Of a DNA stretch of 19,862 nt, positions 1 to 6,836 are shown piece after piece (position 1 is the first letter of the stretch; the number at the start of each line of letters is the position of its first letter). Where the stretch lies: NCBI GenBank assembly GCA_030917985.1, contig JAUPTR010000119.1:1-19862 (forward strand), read 5' to 3'. Made by a program: the position numbers and the translations under genes. The notes below the pieces were generated by a model. It was not told where the DNA came from and ran no database searches. It saw only the letters and a program-made list of their open reading frames with translations. This stretch comes from Pseudomonadota bacterium (GTDB lineage Bacteria > Pseudomonadota > Gammaproteobacteria > Burkholderiales > SCOH01).

Positions 1-1
1 C

Positions 2-523
2 GGCGGTGGCGGCACAATCTATAATCGTATTCGTCAGACCGGTACTGTTGCTGCTGAAGGGAATGGCTCGGCAGGCTTCCTGTATTTTGCATGGGCAGCG
101 GTAGAAGAAATTTCCGGCCACAGCACCTCGCAGACTCCGTTTTTCCAGGTTCGTGTAACTAACGATTCGCAGAACAACGCAGCTATTTATAACGTTGCTC
201 ACTATGAAACTGATGGCGGCGCTTGGGTTACTGCCGCAAATGGCAACTGGAAGTATAGCGCCAATTCCAACGCCAATGATCCGCTGGGCTGGAATGTGGT
301 TGCAGTTGATCTCGATGCCGCCGGTGTCAGCGTTGGCGACTCCTTGACTCTGGAAGCAATTGCACGCGATTGCACACAGAGTGCTCACGCCATGTACGTG
401 TACCTGGATGGATTTGGTGGTGTGCGCCCGGATCCGGTAAACACTGTACCGGTTCCTGCTACGCTGGTTCTGATGGGCCTGGGTCTGACTGGTCTGGCTG
501 CTGCGCGTCGCCGCAAGGCCTGA
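2..523 (+). CDS. PEP-CTERM sorting-domain protein, 3' part only
   Basis: The reading frame is open from the window's left edge, so the start and any signal peptide lie outside; 173 residues are visible. The last 25 residues form a PEP-CTERM-type sorting signal: a VPVPAT motif, a hydrophobic segment rich in Leu and Gly, and a basic end (ARRRKA). In this family the tail marks exported proteins for an exosortase, which processes them at the cell surface, often in bacteria making exopolysaccharide. The classical Pro-Glu-Pro is Pro-Val-Pro here, a variant also found in proteobacteria. The rest is Gly/Asn/Ser/Ala-rich with many aromatics, as expected for a beta-rich extracellular domain, and I cannot assign a function to it. 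No exosortase gene is visible in the window. A strong terminator follows. Confidence 0.8.
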   Translation, partial: GGGGTIYNRIRQTGTVAAEGNGSAGFLYFAWAAVEEISGHSTSQTPFFQVRVTNDSQNNAAIYNVAHYETDGGAWVTAANGNWKYSANSNANDPLGWNVVAVDLDAAGVSVGDSLTLEAIARDCTQSAHAMYVYLDGFGGVRPDPVNTVPVPATLVLMGLGLTGLAAARRRKA

Positions 524-541
524 TTGGCGTTGTGCTTGTGC

Positions 542-570
542 AAAAAACCTCGCTGCGGCGAGGTTTTTTT
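542..570 (+). terminator. Intrinsic terminator after the PEP-CTERM gene
   Basis: A 12-bp stem (542-553 with 558-569) has a TGCG loop. The GC core ACCTCGC/GCGAGGT is flanked by A-run and T-run arms. It lies 19 bases after the stop codon. The A-tract on the other side means it could also work on the minus strand. Confidence 0.9.
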
Positions 571-648
571 GTTGGCTGTTTGTCTGGTTTTTTTGCTCAT
601 GTGCCGGCTATCGCCTAAAACTCAAAGTGGTGCTTTGAGGAGTGGCTT

Positions 649-876
649 ATGGATTATCAATATGAACTGGATGCGCGAGGCTTGAAGGCGCCGATTCCGG
701 TGTTGCGTCTCAAACGGGCGATGGCGCAGATGAAGCCCGGTGAGGTGTTGTGCCTGATTGTGGATGACGCCCATTGTCGTCCGGATGTGCAGGCATTTGC
801 ACACCATGCGCGGCAGAAGCTGGTAGCGCAGGATATCAATGCCGGTGAGTCGCGTTATTATCTGGAAAAAAGTTGA
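649..876 (+). CDS. TusA/SirA-fold protein lacking the catalytic cysteine
   Basis: A 75-residue protein of the TusA (SirA/YeeD) family. The N-terminal signature LDARGLK-P-PVL and the GE-L---DD segment match TusA, and the length is usual. In TusA the signature is CP and its cysteine carries the persulfide used for tRNA 2-thiolation and other sulfur transfer. Here the residue is Ala14 (codon gcg, 688-690), so classical sulfur relay through this position looks impossible. The only other cysteines are in the LCLI strand and in DDAHCRPD, at a place not known to be catalytic. The start ATG at 649 has a good GAGG-type site (TTGAGGAG) in front. The next gene begins 14 bases after the stop, suggesting co-transcription. 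The fold assignment is firm; the function is open (binding role, regulator or decayed paralogue). Confidence 0.8.
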   Translation: MDYQYELDARGLKAPIPVLRLKRAMAQMKPGEVLCLIVDDAHCRPDVQAFAHHARQKLVAQDINAGESRYYLEKS

Positions 877-890
877 CGGGAGGCGTGGCC

Positions 891-1163
891 ATGGTCAAGA
901 AAGTTGAAGTCATTTCTGCGCTGGAGCAGGGGTTTCCGCGCATCACCGAAAAAATTGTCGAAACCTGGGGTGGGCCTGAGGTCAACCGTTACCTGCGCTC
1001 GCTGGTGTTCGACGAACGTGGCGACCGTCACGGTTTTCCGTTTGAGGTGGCAACAGAGTTGATGTTGCTGGAATTTATCAGCAATAGTGAAACCGGGGAT
1101 TTTGATCAGTCGATTGAGGCCAAGGTGTTGAACAATCCGCTGTTTGGAATGGATCAGCGCTGA
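891..1163 (+). CDS. Hypothetical 90-residue protein
   Basis: I do not recognise this family. The ATG at 891 is chosen because GGGAGG ends a few bases before it; an in-frame TTG at 873 overlaps the previous stop codon but has no comparable site. The protein is soluble-looking, mixed charged, without Cys, signal peptide or membrane segment. It has a predicted helical N-terminus (VEVISALEQGFPRITEKI) and a compact WGGPEVNRYLRSLVFDERG segment. It sits 14 bases behind the Cys-less TusA-fold gene and is followed by a shared terminator, so the two probably form one small operon. Coding quality is good: clear ribosome site, tight spacing and the same codon style as its neighbours. Confidence 0.75.
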   Translation: MVKKVEVISALEQGFPRITEKIVETWGGPEVNRYLRSLVFDERGDRHGFPFEVATELMLLEFISNSETGDFDQSIEAKVLNNPLFGMDQR

Positions 1164-1173
1164 GCCGGCGCGC

Positions 1174-1210
1174 AAAACAAATCGGGCGCTCAAGCGCCCG
1201 TTTTGTTTTT
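1174..1210. terminator. Bidirectional intrinsic terminator between convergent genes
   Basis: CGGGCGC (1183-1189) pairs with GCGCCCG (1194-1200) around a TCAA loop. An A-rich arm (AAAACAAA) lies to the left and a T-rich tract TTTTGTTTTT (1201-1210) to the right. It sits between the plus-strand 90-residue gene and the minus-strand trhP stop at 1221, so it can end transcription from both sides. Confidence 0.9.
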
Positions 1211-1220
1211 AATGCGAGGT

Positions 1221-2573
1221 TTACAGGAACCGGGCCAGCAGAGCCTTGTCGTAGTTGCCCGCAAGCGGAATATGTACGGTGTAGCCGTTGCCGCTGGCAA
1301 TTTGCAGTGGCAAACCATCGCTGCTGGTCATTTGCTGCAGCTCCACGATCTGGTTGCCATCCGGCAGGATGACTTCCAGCCGGTCGCCTACCTGGAAGCG
1401 GTTTTTGACTTCCACCACCGCCCAGCCCGATCCTGGCGCACGGCCGACAACCTCGCCCACATACTGGCTGCGGTTCGATTCCGAATGGCCTTTCATGTAG
1501 TTCTGATAATCCTGGGTGTGATGGCGCTGATAGAAGCCATCGGTATAACCGCGGCTGGCCAGGCCTTCCAGGTCGGAGAGCAGTTCCGGATTGAATGGCC
1601 GGCCGGCCAGCACATCGTTGATGGCGCGGCGGTAAACCTGGGCGGTGCGGGCCACGTAATACAGCGATTTGGTGCGGCCTTCGACCTTGAGCGAGTCGAC
1701 ACCAATTTTCATCAGCCGCTCCACGTGTTCAACGGCGCGCAGATCCTTGCTGTTCATGATGTAGGTGCCGTGCTCGTCTTCCAGAATCGGCATCATTTCG
1801 CCCGGACGCGAGTTTTCTTCAATCAGGTATACCCGGTCAGCCAGTGGATGGCGCTGTTGTTCGCCGACAGCGGCAAAGCTGCGGTTCGCCTCATCCAGTG
1901 CCTGATTGAAGTCGAACTTGAGTACCTGATGGTCGCCCGCATCGGTTTCATCGGTGTTGTGAACCTTGTAATCCCAGCGGCAGGAGTTGGTGCAGGTGCC
2001 CTGGTTAGGATCGCGGTGATTGAAATAACCGGATAACAAGCAGCGGCCGGAGTAGGCGATACACAAGGCGCCGTGTACGAATACTTCCAGTTCCATGTCC
2101 GGACATTCCTGGCGGATTTCCTCGACTTCATCGAGGCTCAGTTCGCGCGACAGGATGATGCGGGTGAGGCCAATGCTGCGCCAGAATTTGACTGCGGCGA
2201 AGTTGGTGGTGCTGGCCTGCACCGACAGATGAACCGGAATTTCCGGCCACTTCTCGCGCACCATCATGATCAGGCCAGGGTCGGCCATGATCAGCGCATC
2301 CGGCTTCATTTCGATCACCGGTTCCATATCGGCCAGATAGGTCTTGACCTTGGCGTTGTGCGGCAGAATGTTGCTGGCGACAAAAAACAGCTTGTTGCGT
2401 GCGTGGGCTTCTTCAATACCCTGGCGCAGTTGCTCCAGCTTGAACTCGTTGTTGCGGGCGCGCAGGCTGTAGCGTGGCTGGCCGGCATACACCGCATCTG
2501 CGCCATAATCGTAGGCGGCACGCATTTTTTCCAGATTGCCGGCAGGCAGCAGTAGTTCAGGGGCTTTCAACAT
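1221..2573 (-). CDS. trhP: Peptidase U32-family tRNA hydroxylation protein TrhP (YegQ)
   Basis: A 450-residue U32-family protein close to E. coli YegQ/TrhP along its whole length (about 453 residues there). TrhP takes part in prephenate-dependent hydroxylation of wobble uridine (ho5U) in tRNA; the old 'peptidase' or 'collagenase' name is historical. Seen here: N-terminal PELLLPAG, the block DAVYAGQPRYSLRARNNEF, and the U32 signature EVFVHGALC---SGRC near residues 163-178. Cys171, Cys178, Cys194 and Cys198 are the expected metal or Fe-S ligands. The start at 2573 (MLKAPELL) aligns best with YegQ; an ATG four codons upstream (2585) is in frame, and neither has a clear ribosome site. The gene is transcribed divergently from glrK and has its own promoter-like sequence with a perfect TATAAT. 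Confidence 0.93.
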   Translation of the reverse strand: MLKAPELLLPAGNLEKMRAAYDYGADAVYAGQPRYSLRARNNEFKLEQLRQGIEEAHARNKLFFVASNILPHNAKVKTYLADMEPVIEMKPDALIMADPGLIMMVREKWPEIPVHLSVQASTTNFAAVKFWRSIGLTRIILSRELSLDEVEEIRQECPDMELEVFVHGALCIAYSGRCLLSGYFNHRDPNQGTCTNSCRWDYKVHNTDETDAGDHQVLKFDFNQALDEANRSFAAVGEQQRHPLADRVYLIEENSRPGEMMPILEDEHGTYIMNSKDLRAVEHVERLMKIGVDSLKVEGRTKSLYYVARTAQVYRRAINDVLAGRPFNPELLSDLEGLASRGYTDGFYQRHHTQDYQNYMKGHSESNRSQYVGEVVGRAPGSGWAVVEVKNRFQVGDRLEVILPDGNQIVELQQMTSSDGLPLQIASGNGYTVHIPLAGNYDKALLARFL

Positions 2574-2609
2574 GGCAGGGCTCATTATTTGTTGCAAATA
2601 TGGCGCAGA

Positions 2610-2638
2610 ATTATACGCCTTAAGTGCGCGAGCTTCAG
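2610..2638 (-). promoter_or_regulatory. Candidate sigma-70 promoter of trhP
   Basis: On the minus strand a perfect TATAAT (2610-2615) has CTGAAG 17 bases upstream (2633-2638), a poor -35 with three matches to consensus. The predicted transcript would start near 2603, leaving a short leader of about 20-30 bases before the trhP start. Confidence 0.5.
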
Positions 2639-2746
2639 TGTTGCTGTTTCGTCTCTGGTTTTTTCTCCGCGCAACGTGGCTCAGAGCCAATCCGGCGCTG
2701 CCGAAGTGGTTTACAATATGCCACTTGCAAATATCCGAATCGCGGC

Positions 2747-4189
2747 ATGCGTCTGCGTTATCCCAGATCCTTTATTCACCTGATTGTGCTTGGCTTTGCC
2801 CTGGTATGCCTGCCCTTGGCGCTGGCATTGTTCACCAGTGCCGTGTCGATGCAAAAGCTGGCTGATCAGAGCAAGCGTGCGGTGTACCAATCGGTGCACT
2901 ATGCGCGCGCCAGTCGCTCGCTGGCCGAAGAGATGACGCGTATGGAGCGCCATCTGCGGCAATATGCCGTGCTGGGTGACGTGGAGTTGTTGCTCGCCTA
3001 TCAGGCCGCCCATCAATCAGTTCGGAGTGTGCTGACGGATTTGCTGGCTGCACCGCACGAATCGACGCTGGTAGCGGCGCTGCGTGATTTTTCCGATCGG
3101 GAGCAGCAGATTTACGCGAAGTTGTCCGTTCGGCATCTCGAACCGGAGGAAGTCGATCAGATTGCCGATGAACTGGGCGGCCTGAGTCGTGTGGTGGATC
3201 GCTTGCTGGCTCACGGCGACATTCTGACCGAACGCGAAGTCGCCAACACGCAGCAAATGGCAGCCCATGCGCGGGATGTGGTCATCAGGCAGCTGTGGTT
3301 GTTGCTACCGGTGGGGCTGGCGGTGATCTGGGGATTTGTGTTGATGACATCGCGCCCGATCCGGCAGATCGAGCAGGCTATCGAAGCCATGGGGCAGGGG
3401 GATTTTGCCTCGCGGGTGGAGATTGAAGGGCCGGGCGATCTGCGCCGGCTGGGTTTCCGGCTGGAGTGGTTGCGGGAACAATTGCGCCAGGTCGAGGATC
3501 AGAAAACACGCTTCCTGCAGCAGGTTTCGCATGATCTGAAGACGCCTCTGGCCGCATTGCGCGAAGGTGCTGATCTGCTGGTGGATGGCTCGGTGGGGTC
3601 GTTGAGCGTTGCACAGCAGGAGGTTGCGCAGATATTGCAGCACAACAGTGTACGCCTGCAGCGACAGATCGAAGGCCTGTTACAGTTCAGCGCCCTGCAA
3701 GCGCAGGCAACCAGCGTGGTCATGTCGCTTACGCCCTTGCGGCCACTGGTGAAAAAGGTGCTGGCGGCACAGCAATTGCCGTTGCTGAGCAAAAATATTT
3801 CAATTGAGCTGGCGTGTCCCAATCTGATCGTCGAAACCGATGCGGAAAAATTGCGCGTGATACTTGATAATCTGCTTTCCAATGCCATCCGTTATGCGCC
3901 CCAGCGCAGCGTGGTGAAACTGACATTGGCACAGCAGGAGGCGACGCTGTTGCTTGACGTGCTGGATGAAGGCCCCGGCATTGCCCCTGAGGAAAGAAAG
4001 CGCATTTTCGAACGTTTCTATCATGGCAGTGCCAGTGCCGAACAGCGGGTCAAGAGCAGCGGATTGGGCCTGGCGATTGTGGCCGAATTTGTGCGGGCAC
4101 TGCGCGGCAGCATTGTGGTGCTGGAAAATCAGCCCGGCGCCCATTTCCGGGTTAGCTTGCCGATCCTTCACTGGAGCCAGGAGCGATGA
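2747..4189 (+). CDS. glrK: Sensor histidine kinase GlrK (QseE)
   Basis: A 480-residue membrane histidine kinase that should phosphorylate the GlrR protein encoded two genes downstream. The start ATG at 2747 (MRLRYPRSF) is chosen because it places the first membrane segment at residues 10-32, as in GlrK/QseE; the frame is open further upstream to 2624 but that part is Cys/Arg-rich and unlike the family. Order: TM1, a periplasmic helical region (about 33-180), TM2 (182-201), HAMP (200-250), the H-box SHDLKTPL with His262, N-box DNLLSNA (374-380), G1 DEGPGIA (407-413) and G2 SGLGLAI (438-444). The catalytic elements are all present. The stop overlaps the next ATG (ATGA). Length and H-box surroundings (LREG-ELL-like) match enterobacterial GlrK closely. 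The signal sensed is not evident. Confidence 0.92.
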   Translation: MRLRYPRSFIHLIVLGFALVCLPLALALFTSAVSMQKLADQSKRAVYQSVHYARASRSLAEEMTRMERHLRQYAVLGDVELLLAYQAAHQSVRSVLTDLLAAPHESTLVAALRDFSDREQQIYAKLSVRHLEPEEVDQIADELGGLSRVVDRLLAHGDILTEREVANTQQMAAHARDVVIRQLWLLLPVGLAVIWGFVLMTSRPIRQIEQAIEAMGQGDFASRVEIEGPGDLRRLGFRLEWLREQLRQVEDQKTRFLQQVSHDLKTPLAALREGADLLVDGSVGSLSVAQQEVAQILQHNSVRLQRQIEGLLQFSALQAQATSVVMSLTPLRPLVKKVLAAQQLPLLSKNISIELACPNLIVETDAEKLRVILDNLLSNAIRYAPQRSVVKLTLAQQEATLLLDVLDEGPGIAPEERKRIFERFYHGSASAEQRVKSSGLGLAIVAEFVRALRGSIVVLENQPGAHFRVSLPILHWSQER

Positions 4190-4773
4190 CGTGCAGATGC
4201 CGGTCATTGTTGTTGTCGCGCAAGGCAATCGTGCTGCTGTCTGTGGCGGTACTGGGCGCATGTGCCGCCCCCCACCAGGAGGTGGCGAAGCCAGAACCTT
4301 TGCCGCCTGTCGCTGGTGTTGCCGGCCCCGGCCCGGAAGACTGGTTGCGTTTTGCCGATTCGGTCAGGCGTTATAACGCGGGTGAATTTGCGCGCGAGCT
4401 GGAGCAGGTGCGTCAGGGCTTTGTGCTGGAAAAAAGCGATTGGCGGCGCTTGCAATACAGCTACATGCTGACTTTGCCAAATCACAAGCAGCATGATGTA
4501 TTGCGTGCGTTGACGCTGCTTGAGCCGCTACTGCGCGATGGCCGTGCGGGTGAGGCCACCTTGTGGCGCCCGCTGGCCGGTTTGCTGCATGCACAGGCGC
4601 AGGAGCAGCAAAGGCTGGAAGAGGCACTGGAGCAGGCGCAACAGAAAACACGCGAGGAGCAGCGGCGGGCCGATGCGGCGGAGCAGCGCGCTACGCAGGC
4701 CTTGATCAAGCTGGATACATTGCGCTCGCTGGAACAGAACCTGTATCGCCGTCGCAGCAAGGATAAATACTGA
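4186..4773 (+). CDS. qseG: QseG-type outer-membrane lipoprotein of the Glr system
   Basis: A 195-residue lipoprotein translated from an ATG that overlaps the glrK stop by four bases. The signal sequence has a basic N-region, a hydrophobic stretch (residues 14-22) and a lipobox LGAC with lipidated Cys26. After a Pro-rich linker comes a helical domain (about 48-130) and a C-terminal coiled coil rich in Gln, Glu, Arg and Ala (about 135-180). In enterobacteria QseG lies between the glrK and glrR genes and acts on the periplasmic part of the kinase. Gene order, size, lipobox and the C-terminal heptads support the same role here, although primary-sequence identity to QseG cannot be measured by eye. 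The stop shares bases with the glrR start. Confidence 0.78.
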   Translation: MTCRCRSLLLSRKAIVLLSVAVLGACAAPHQEVAKPEPLPPVAGVAGPGPEDWLRFADSVRRYNAGEFARELEQVRQGFVLEKSDWRRLQYSYMLTLPNHKQHDVLRALTLLEPLLRDGRAGEATLWRPLAGLLHAQAQEQQRLEEALEQAQQKTREEQRRADAAEQRATQALIKLDTLRSLEQNLYRRRSKDKY

Positions 4774-6119
4774 TGCCGTCACGTATTCTGATCGTGGATG
4801 ATGATGCCGACCTGCTGAAATTGTTGCAGATCCGCCTGGCCGCGAATGGTTATGAGGTCAGTTGTGCCACCAGCGGTGAAGAGGCGCTGGCGCGCGTTGC
4901 CGCAGCGCGCCCGGACTTGGTCATAACCGATTTGCGCATGGATGGTATGGACGGGATGGCACTGTTCGAGGCACTGCATCAAGGCAGACCCGGCTTGCCG
5001 GTGATCATGCTGACGGCGCATGGCTCGATTCCAGATGCGGTTGCCGCCACGCGCAAGGGGGTGTTTGGCTATCTGACCAAACCTTTTGACAGCAAGCAGC
5101 TCCTGGCCGAAGTCGAGCAGGCGCTGGCCAGTGGCAGCGGCGCCGGTGTCGAGGCGGTGGGCAATGTTCAGCAGTTTGGCGATATGTTGACGCGAAATCC
5201 GGCCCTGCAGGAGGTGCTGGCCCGTGCCCAACTGGTTGCCGGTGGCGACGCCAGCGTGCTGATCAGTGGTGAGAGCGGTACTGGCAAGGAGCTACTGGCG
5301 CGTGCCATTCACCGCACCAGCAAGCGTGCCGAGCGGCCTTTTGTGGCAATCAATTGCGGCGCGATTCCCGAAAATCTGCTTGAATCCGAGCTGTTTGGCC
5401 ATGTGCGCGGCGCATTCACCGGTGCCAGCCGCGACAAGGCTGGCCTGTTTGAGGCCGCATCGGGTGGCACCCTGTTTCTGGATGAAATCGGCGATATGCC
5501 GATTTCGCTGCAGGTCAAGCTGTTGCGCGTGCTGCAGGAGCGAATGGTTCGGCCGCTGGGCGCGCTAAAGAGCCTGCCGGTAGATGTGCGCGTGATTTCT
5601 GCCACGCACTGTGATCTGCCCCTGATGATCCGTCAGGGCGAATTCCGCGAAGATCTCTATTACCGTCTGCATGTGGTTAATTTGCGTTTGCCCTCGCTTG
5701 AATCACGACGTGAGGATATTCCCTTGCTGGCGCAGCATTTCCTGCAACAGATGGCGCGCAAATATGGCAAGCAGGTCAATCAGTTTGCACCGGATGCGAT
5801 TGAAATTCTGGTCGGCATGAGCTGGCCCGGTAACATCCGCCAGCTGGAGAATTTTGTCGAGCAGCTGGTGGCGCTGAGTACCACGCCGGTTATTTCTGCT
5901 GTGATTGTCCAGTCATTGCTGTTTGGTGAGAGCAGTTTGCCGGCAACCTCTTTTGAAGAGGCGCGGCGTAATTTCGAGCGTGACTATCTGGTGCAGTTGT
6001 TGAAGATCGCCGCTGGCAATGTGACCCAGGCTGCACGTCTGGCCAAGCGTAATCGAACCGACTTCTACAAACTGCTCGAACGCAATCAGATTGACCCGGC
6101 CCAGTTCAAGGCCGGTTGA
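4773..6119 (+). CDS. glrR: Sigma-54-dependent response regulator GlrR (QseF)
   Basis: A 448-residue NtrC-type activator with three domains. The receiver (1-120) has the acidic pocket DDD at 9-11, phospho-acceptor Asp53 (LVITDLRM) and Lys103. The AAA+ domain has Walker A GESGTGKE (166-173), the sigma-54-contacting GAFTGA loop (213-218), Walker B GTLFLDEIGD (232-241) and WPGNIRQLEN (351-360). The Fis-type helix-turn-helix lies near residues 413-440. Everything needed to activate RNA polymerase with sigma-54 is intact. The start overlaps the qseG stop (TGATG), so translation is coupled. In E. coli GlrR binds TGTC-N10-GACA upstream of glmY; perfect copies of this motif lie right behind this gene (6233 and 6300), which strongly supports the name over other NtrC-family members. 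Confidence 0.94.
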   Translation: MPSRILIVDDDADLLKLLQIRLAANGYEVSCATSGEEALARVAAARPDLVITDLRMDGMDGMALFEALHQGRPGLPVIMLTAHGSIPDAVAATRKGVFGYLTKPFDSKQLLAEVEQALASGSGAGVEAVGNVQQFGDMLTRNPALQEVLARAQLVAGGDASVLISGESGTGKELLARAIHRTSKRAERPFVAINCGAIPENLLESELFGHVRGAFTGASRDKAGLFEAASGGTLFLDEIGDMPISLQVKLLRVLQERMVRPLGALKSLPVDVRVISATHCDLPLMIRQGEFREDLYYRLHVVNLRLPSLESRREDIPLLAQHFLQQMARKYGKQVNQFAPDAIEILVGMSWPGNIRQLENFVEQLVALSTTPVISAVIVQSLLFGESSLPATSFEEARRNFERDYLVQLLKIAAGNVTQAARLAKRNRTDFYKLLERNQIDPAQFKAG

Positions 6120-6147
6120 CTCGTTCACTTCTGTGTTTACCTCCCCG

Positions 6148-6174
6148 ATGCCGCTGCGATGCGGCATTTTCTTT
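6148..6174 (+). terminator. Terminator of the glrK-qseG-glrR operon
   Basis: ATGCCGC (6148-6154) pairs with GCGGCAT (6161-6167) around a six-base loop and is followed by TTTTCTTT. It begins 29 bases after the glrR stop and separates the operon from the regulatory region downstream. Confidence 0.85.
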
Positions 6175-6201
6175 CTGCTCGCCAGGCAGGTTTGAATGGC
6201 G

Positions 6202-6219
6202 TGTCGCCAAAGTTTATGT
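6202..6219 (+). promoter_or_regulatory. Degenerate GlrR-type site 1
   Basis: TGTCGCCAAA is identical to the left arm of the second site and nearly identical to that of the third, but the right half reads ATGT instead of GACA. The centre-to-centre distance to the next site is 31 bases, close to three helical turns, consistent with a weak third operator on the same DNA face. Confidence 0.5.
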
Positions 6220-6232
6220 CTATGGGATTTTC

Positions 6233-6250
6233 TGTCGCCAAAAGCAGACA
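6233..6250 (+). promoter_or_regulatory. GlrR-type enhancer site 2 (TGTC-N10-GACA)
   Basis: TGTCGCCAAAAGCAGACA fits the enterobacterial GlrR motif TGTC-N10-GACA exactly. It lies about 165 bases upstream of the predicted sigma-54 transcription start, a normal distance for an upstream activator site. The inner bases GCCAA are shared with sites 1 and 3. Confidence 0.8.
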
Positions 6251-6299
6251 CCTTTAAGTGTTTGAATTCAAAGAACATATTGTTTATGTTAACGGTGTG

Positions 6300-6317
6300 T
6301 GTCGCCAATTGGCGACA
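6300..6317. promoter_or_regulatory. GlrR-type enhancer site 3, perfect palindrome
   Basis: TGTCGCCAATTGGCGACA is an 18-base perfect palindrome and a perfect TGTC-N10-GACA match. It is centred about 98 bases upstream of the predicted sigma-54 start. As the most symmetrical of the three sites it is the best candidate for the strongest binding. Confidence 0.85.
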
Positions 6318-6349
6318 GATTCCTTCAAATTGACTTTAATTTTAATCTT

Positions 6350-6362
6350 TATGTTGTTGATT
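6350..6362 (-). promoter_or_regulatory. Possible IHF site between enhancer and promoter
   Basis: TATGTTGTTGATT matches the IHF consensus (read on the minus strand as WATCAANNNNTTR) with one mismatch, in a run of about 60 AT-rich bases. It lies between the enhancer sites and the sigma-54 promoter, where IHF-induced bending is typically needed; glmY expression in E. coli is known to require IHF. The consensus is loose, so chance is possible. Confidence 0.35.
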
Positions 6363-6380
6363 AAAAATGGAAATATTTTC

Positions 6381-6396
6381 TGGCACGCATTGTGCT
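6381..6396 (+). promoter_or_regulatory. Sigma-54 (-24/-12) promoter
   Basis: TGGCACGCATTGTGCT has the -24 element TGGCAC complete, the obligatory GG-N10-GC spacing (GG 6382-6383, GC 6394-6395) and GTGCT in place of TTGCW at -12, a single mismatch. The expected start is near 6407, giving a leader of about 53 bases before the ATG at 6460. GlrR-type sites lie upstream at the expected distances. Confidence 0.85.
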
Positions 6397-6459
6397 TTAA
6401 CTTGTGTGCAACAACGCAAGAAAGACATATTAAAAGCTGTTTCGGTGGTGGGGGACATA

Positions 6460-6786
6460 ATGAAAAAGTTCGACGCATTTCTTTATTTATCTAGTGTATC
6501 TGCCGGAATAGGCCTGATTGGCGTGAATCTGTTCAGTGTTCTTGATGTATCGGATTATCAGCCCTCCATGTTCTCGGAAACACCTGCCCAGCTTGTGATG
6601 CCGGTTACCGATGTTGCGCCGCCGGCGAGTGTGGCTGCCGAGTGTGCAGACTGCGCGGCGCCGACTCCGCGTGCCGAAATGGCCGGAGCCGCCAGGCCTG
6701 CAGCTGGCAGGCTGGTATCGAATCGGGAGTTGCAGAACAAGCCGGCTGCGGTGCTGCCGGTTACCGGTGCAGGGGTACATAGATAA
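6460..6786 (+). CDS. Small membrane-anchored protein under the sigma-54 promoter
   Basis: A 108-residue protein with no family that I recognise. The ATG at 6460 follows a GGTGGGGG ribosome site; the frame is open upstream to 6367, but that would start before the predicted transcript. The N-terminus MKKFDAF leads into a hydrophobic helix (about residues 8-28), either an uncleaved anchor or a signal peptide. The rest is a low-complexity Ala/Pro/Val-rich chain, probably periplasmic and disordered, with a CxxC pair in AECADCAAP that could bind metal or form a disulfide. It is the first gene after the GlrR-type promoter region, so it should respond to GlrK/GlrR. The hypothetical gene at 6837 follows 50 bases later. 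Confidence 0.7.
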   Translation: MKKFDAFLYLSSVSAGIGLIGVNLFSVLDVSDYQPSMFSETPAQLVMPVTDVAPPASVAAECADCAAPTPRAEMAGAARPAAGRLVSNRELQNKPAAVLPVTGAGVHR

Positions 6787-6806
6787 ATGGCGTTAGGCGT
6801 TGGTGG

Positions 6807-6821
6807 CCAATGTGTCATTGG
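6807..6821 (+). other. Intercistronic hairpin
   Basis: CCAATG (6807-6812) pairs with CATTGG (6816-6821) around a three-base loop. No T-run follows, so it is not a terminator. It may mark an RNA processing or stability point between the 6460 and 6837 genes, or hinder ribosome access, ending 15 bases before the next ATG. Confidence 0.4.
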
Positions 6822-6836
6822 TAAAAGGTCTGAACC

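Noticed and set aside
1203..2036. Plus-strand 277-codon open frame
   Set aside because: It is antisense to trhP, whose protein matches YegQ along its whole length; the plus-strand product has shadow-type composition and no ribosome site.
2624..2746. Longer N-terminus for the GlrK kinase
   Set aside because: The 41 extra residues are Cys/Arg-rich, have no ribosome site, and would put a long tail before TM1, unlike GlrK proteins.
6407..6459. A GlmY-like small RNA behind the sigma-54 promoter
   Set aside because: There is no terminator hairpin within the first 200 bases, and a coding frame with a ribosome site starts at 6460, so a protein-coding transcript fits better. A processed leader RNA cannot be excluded.
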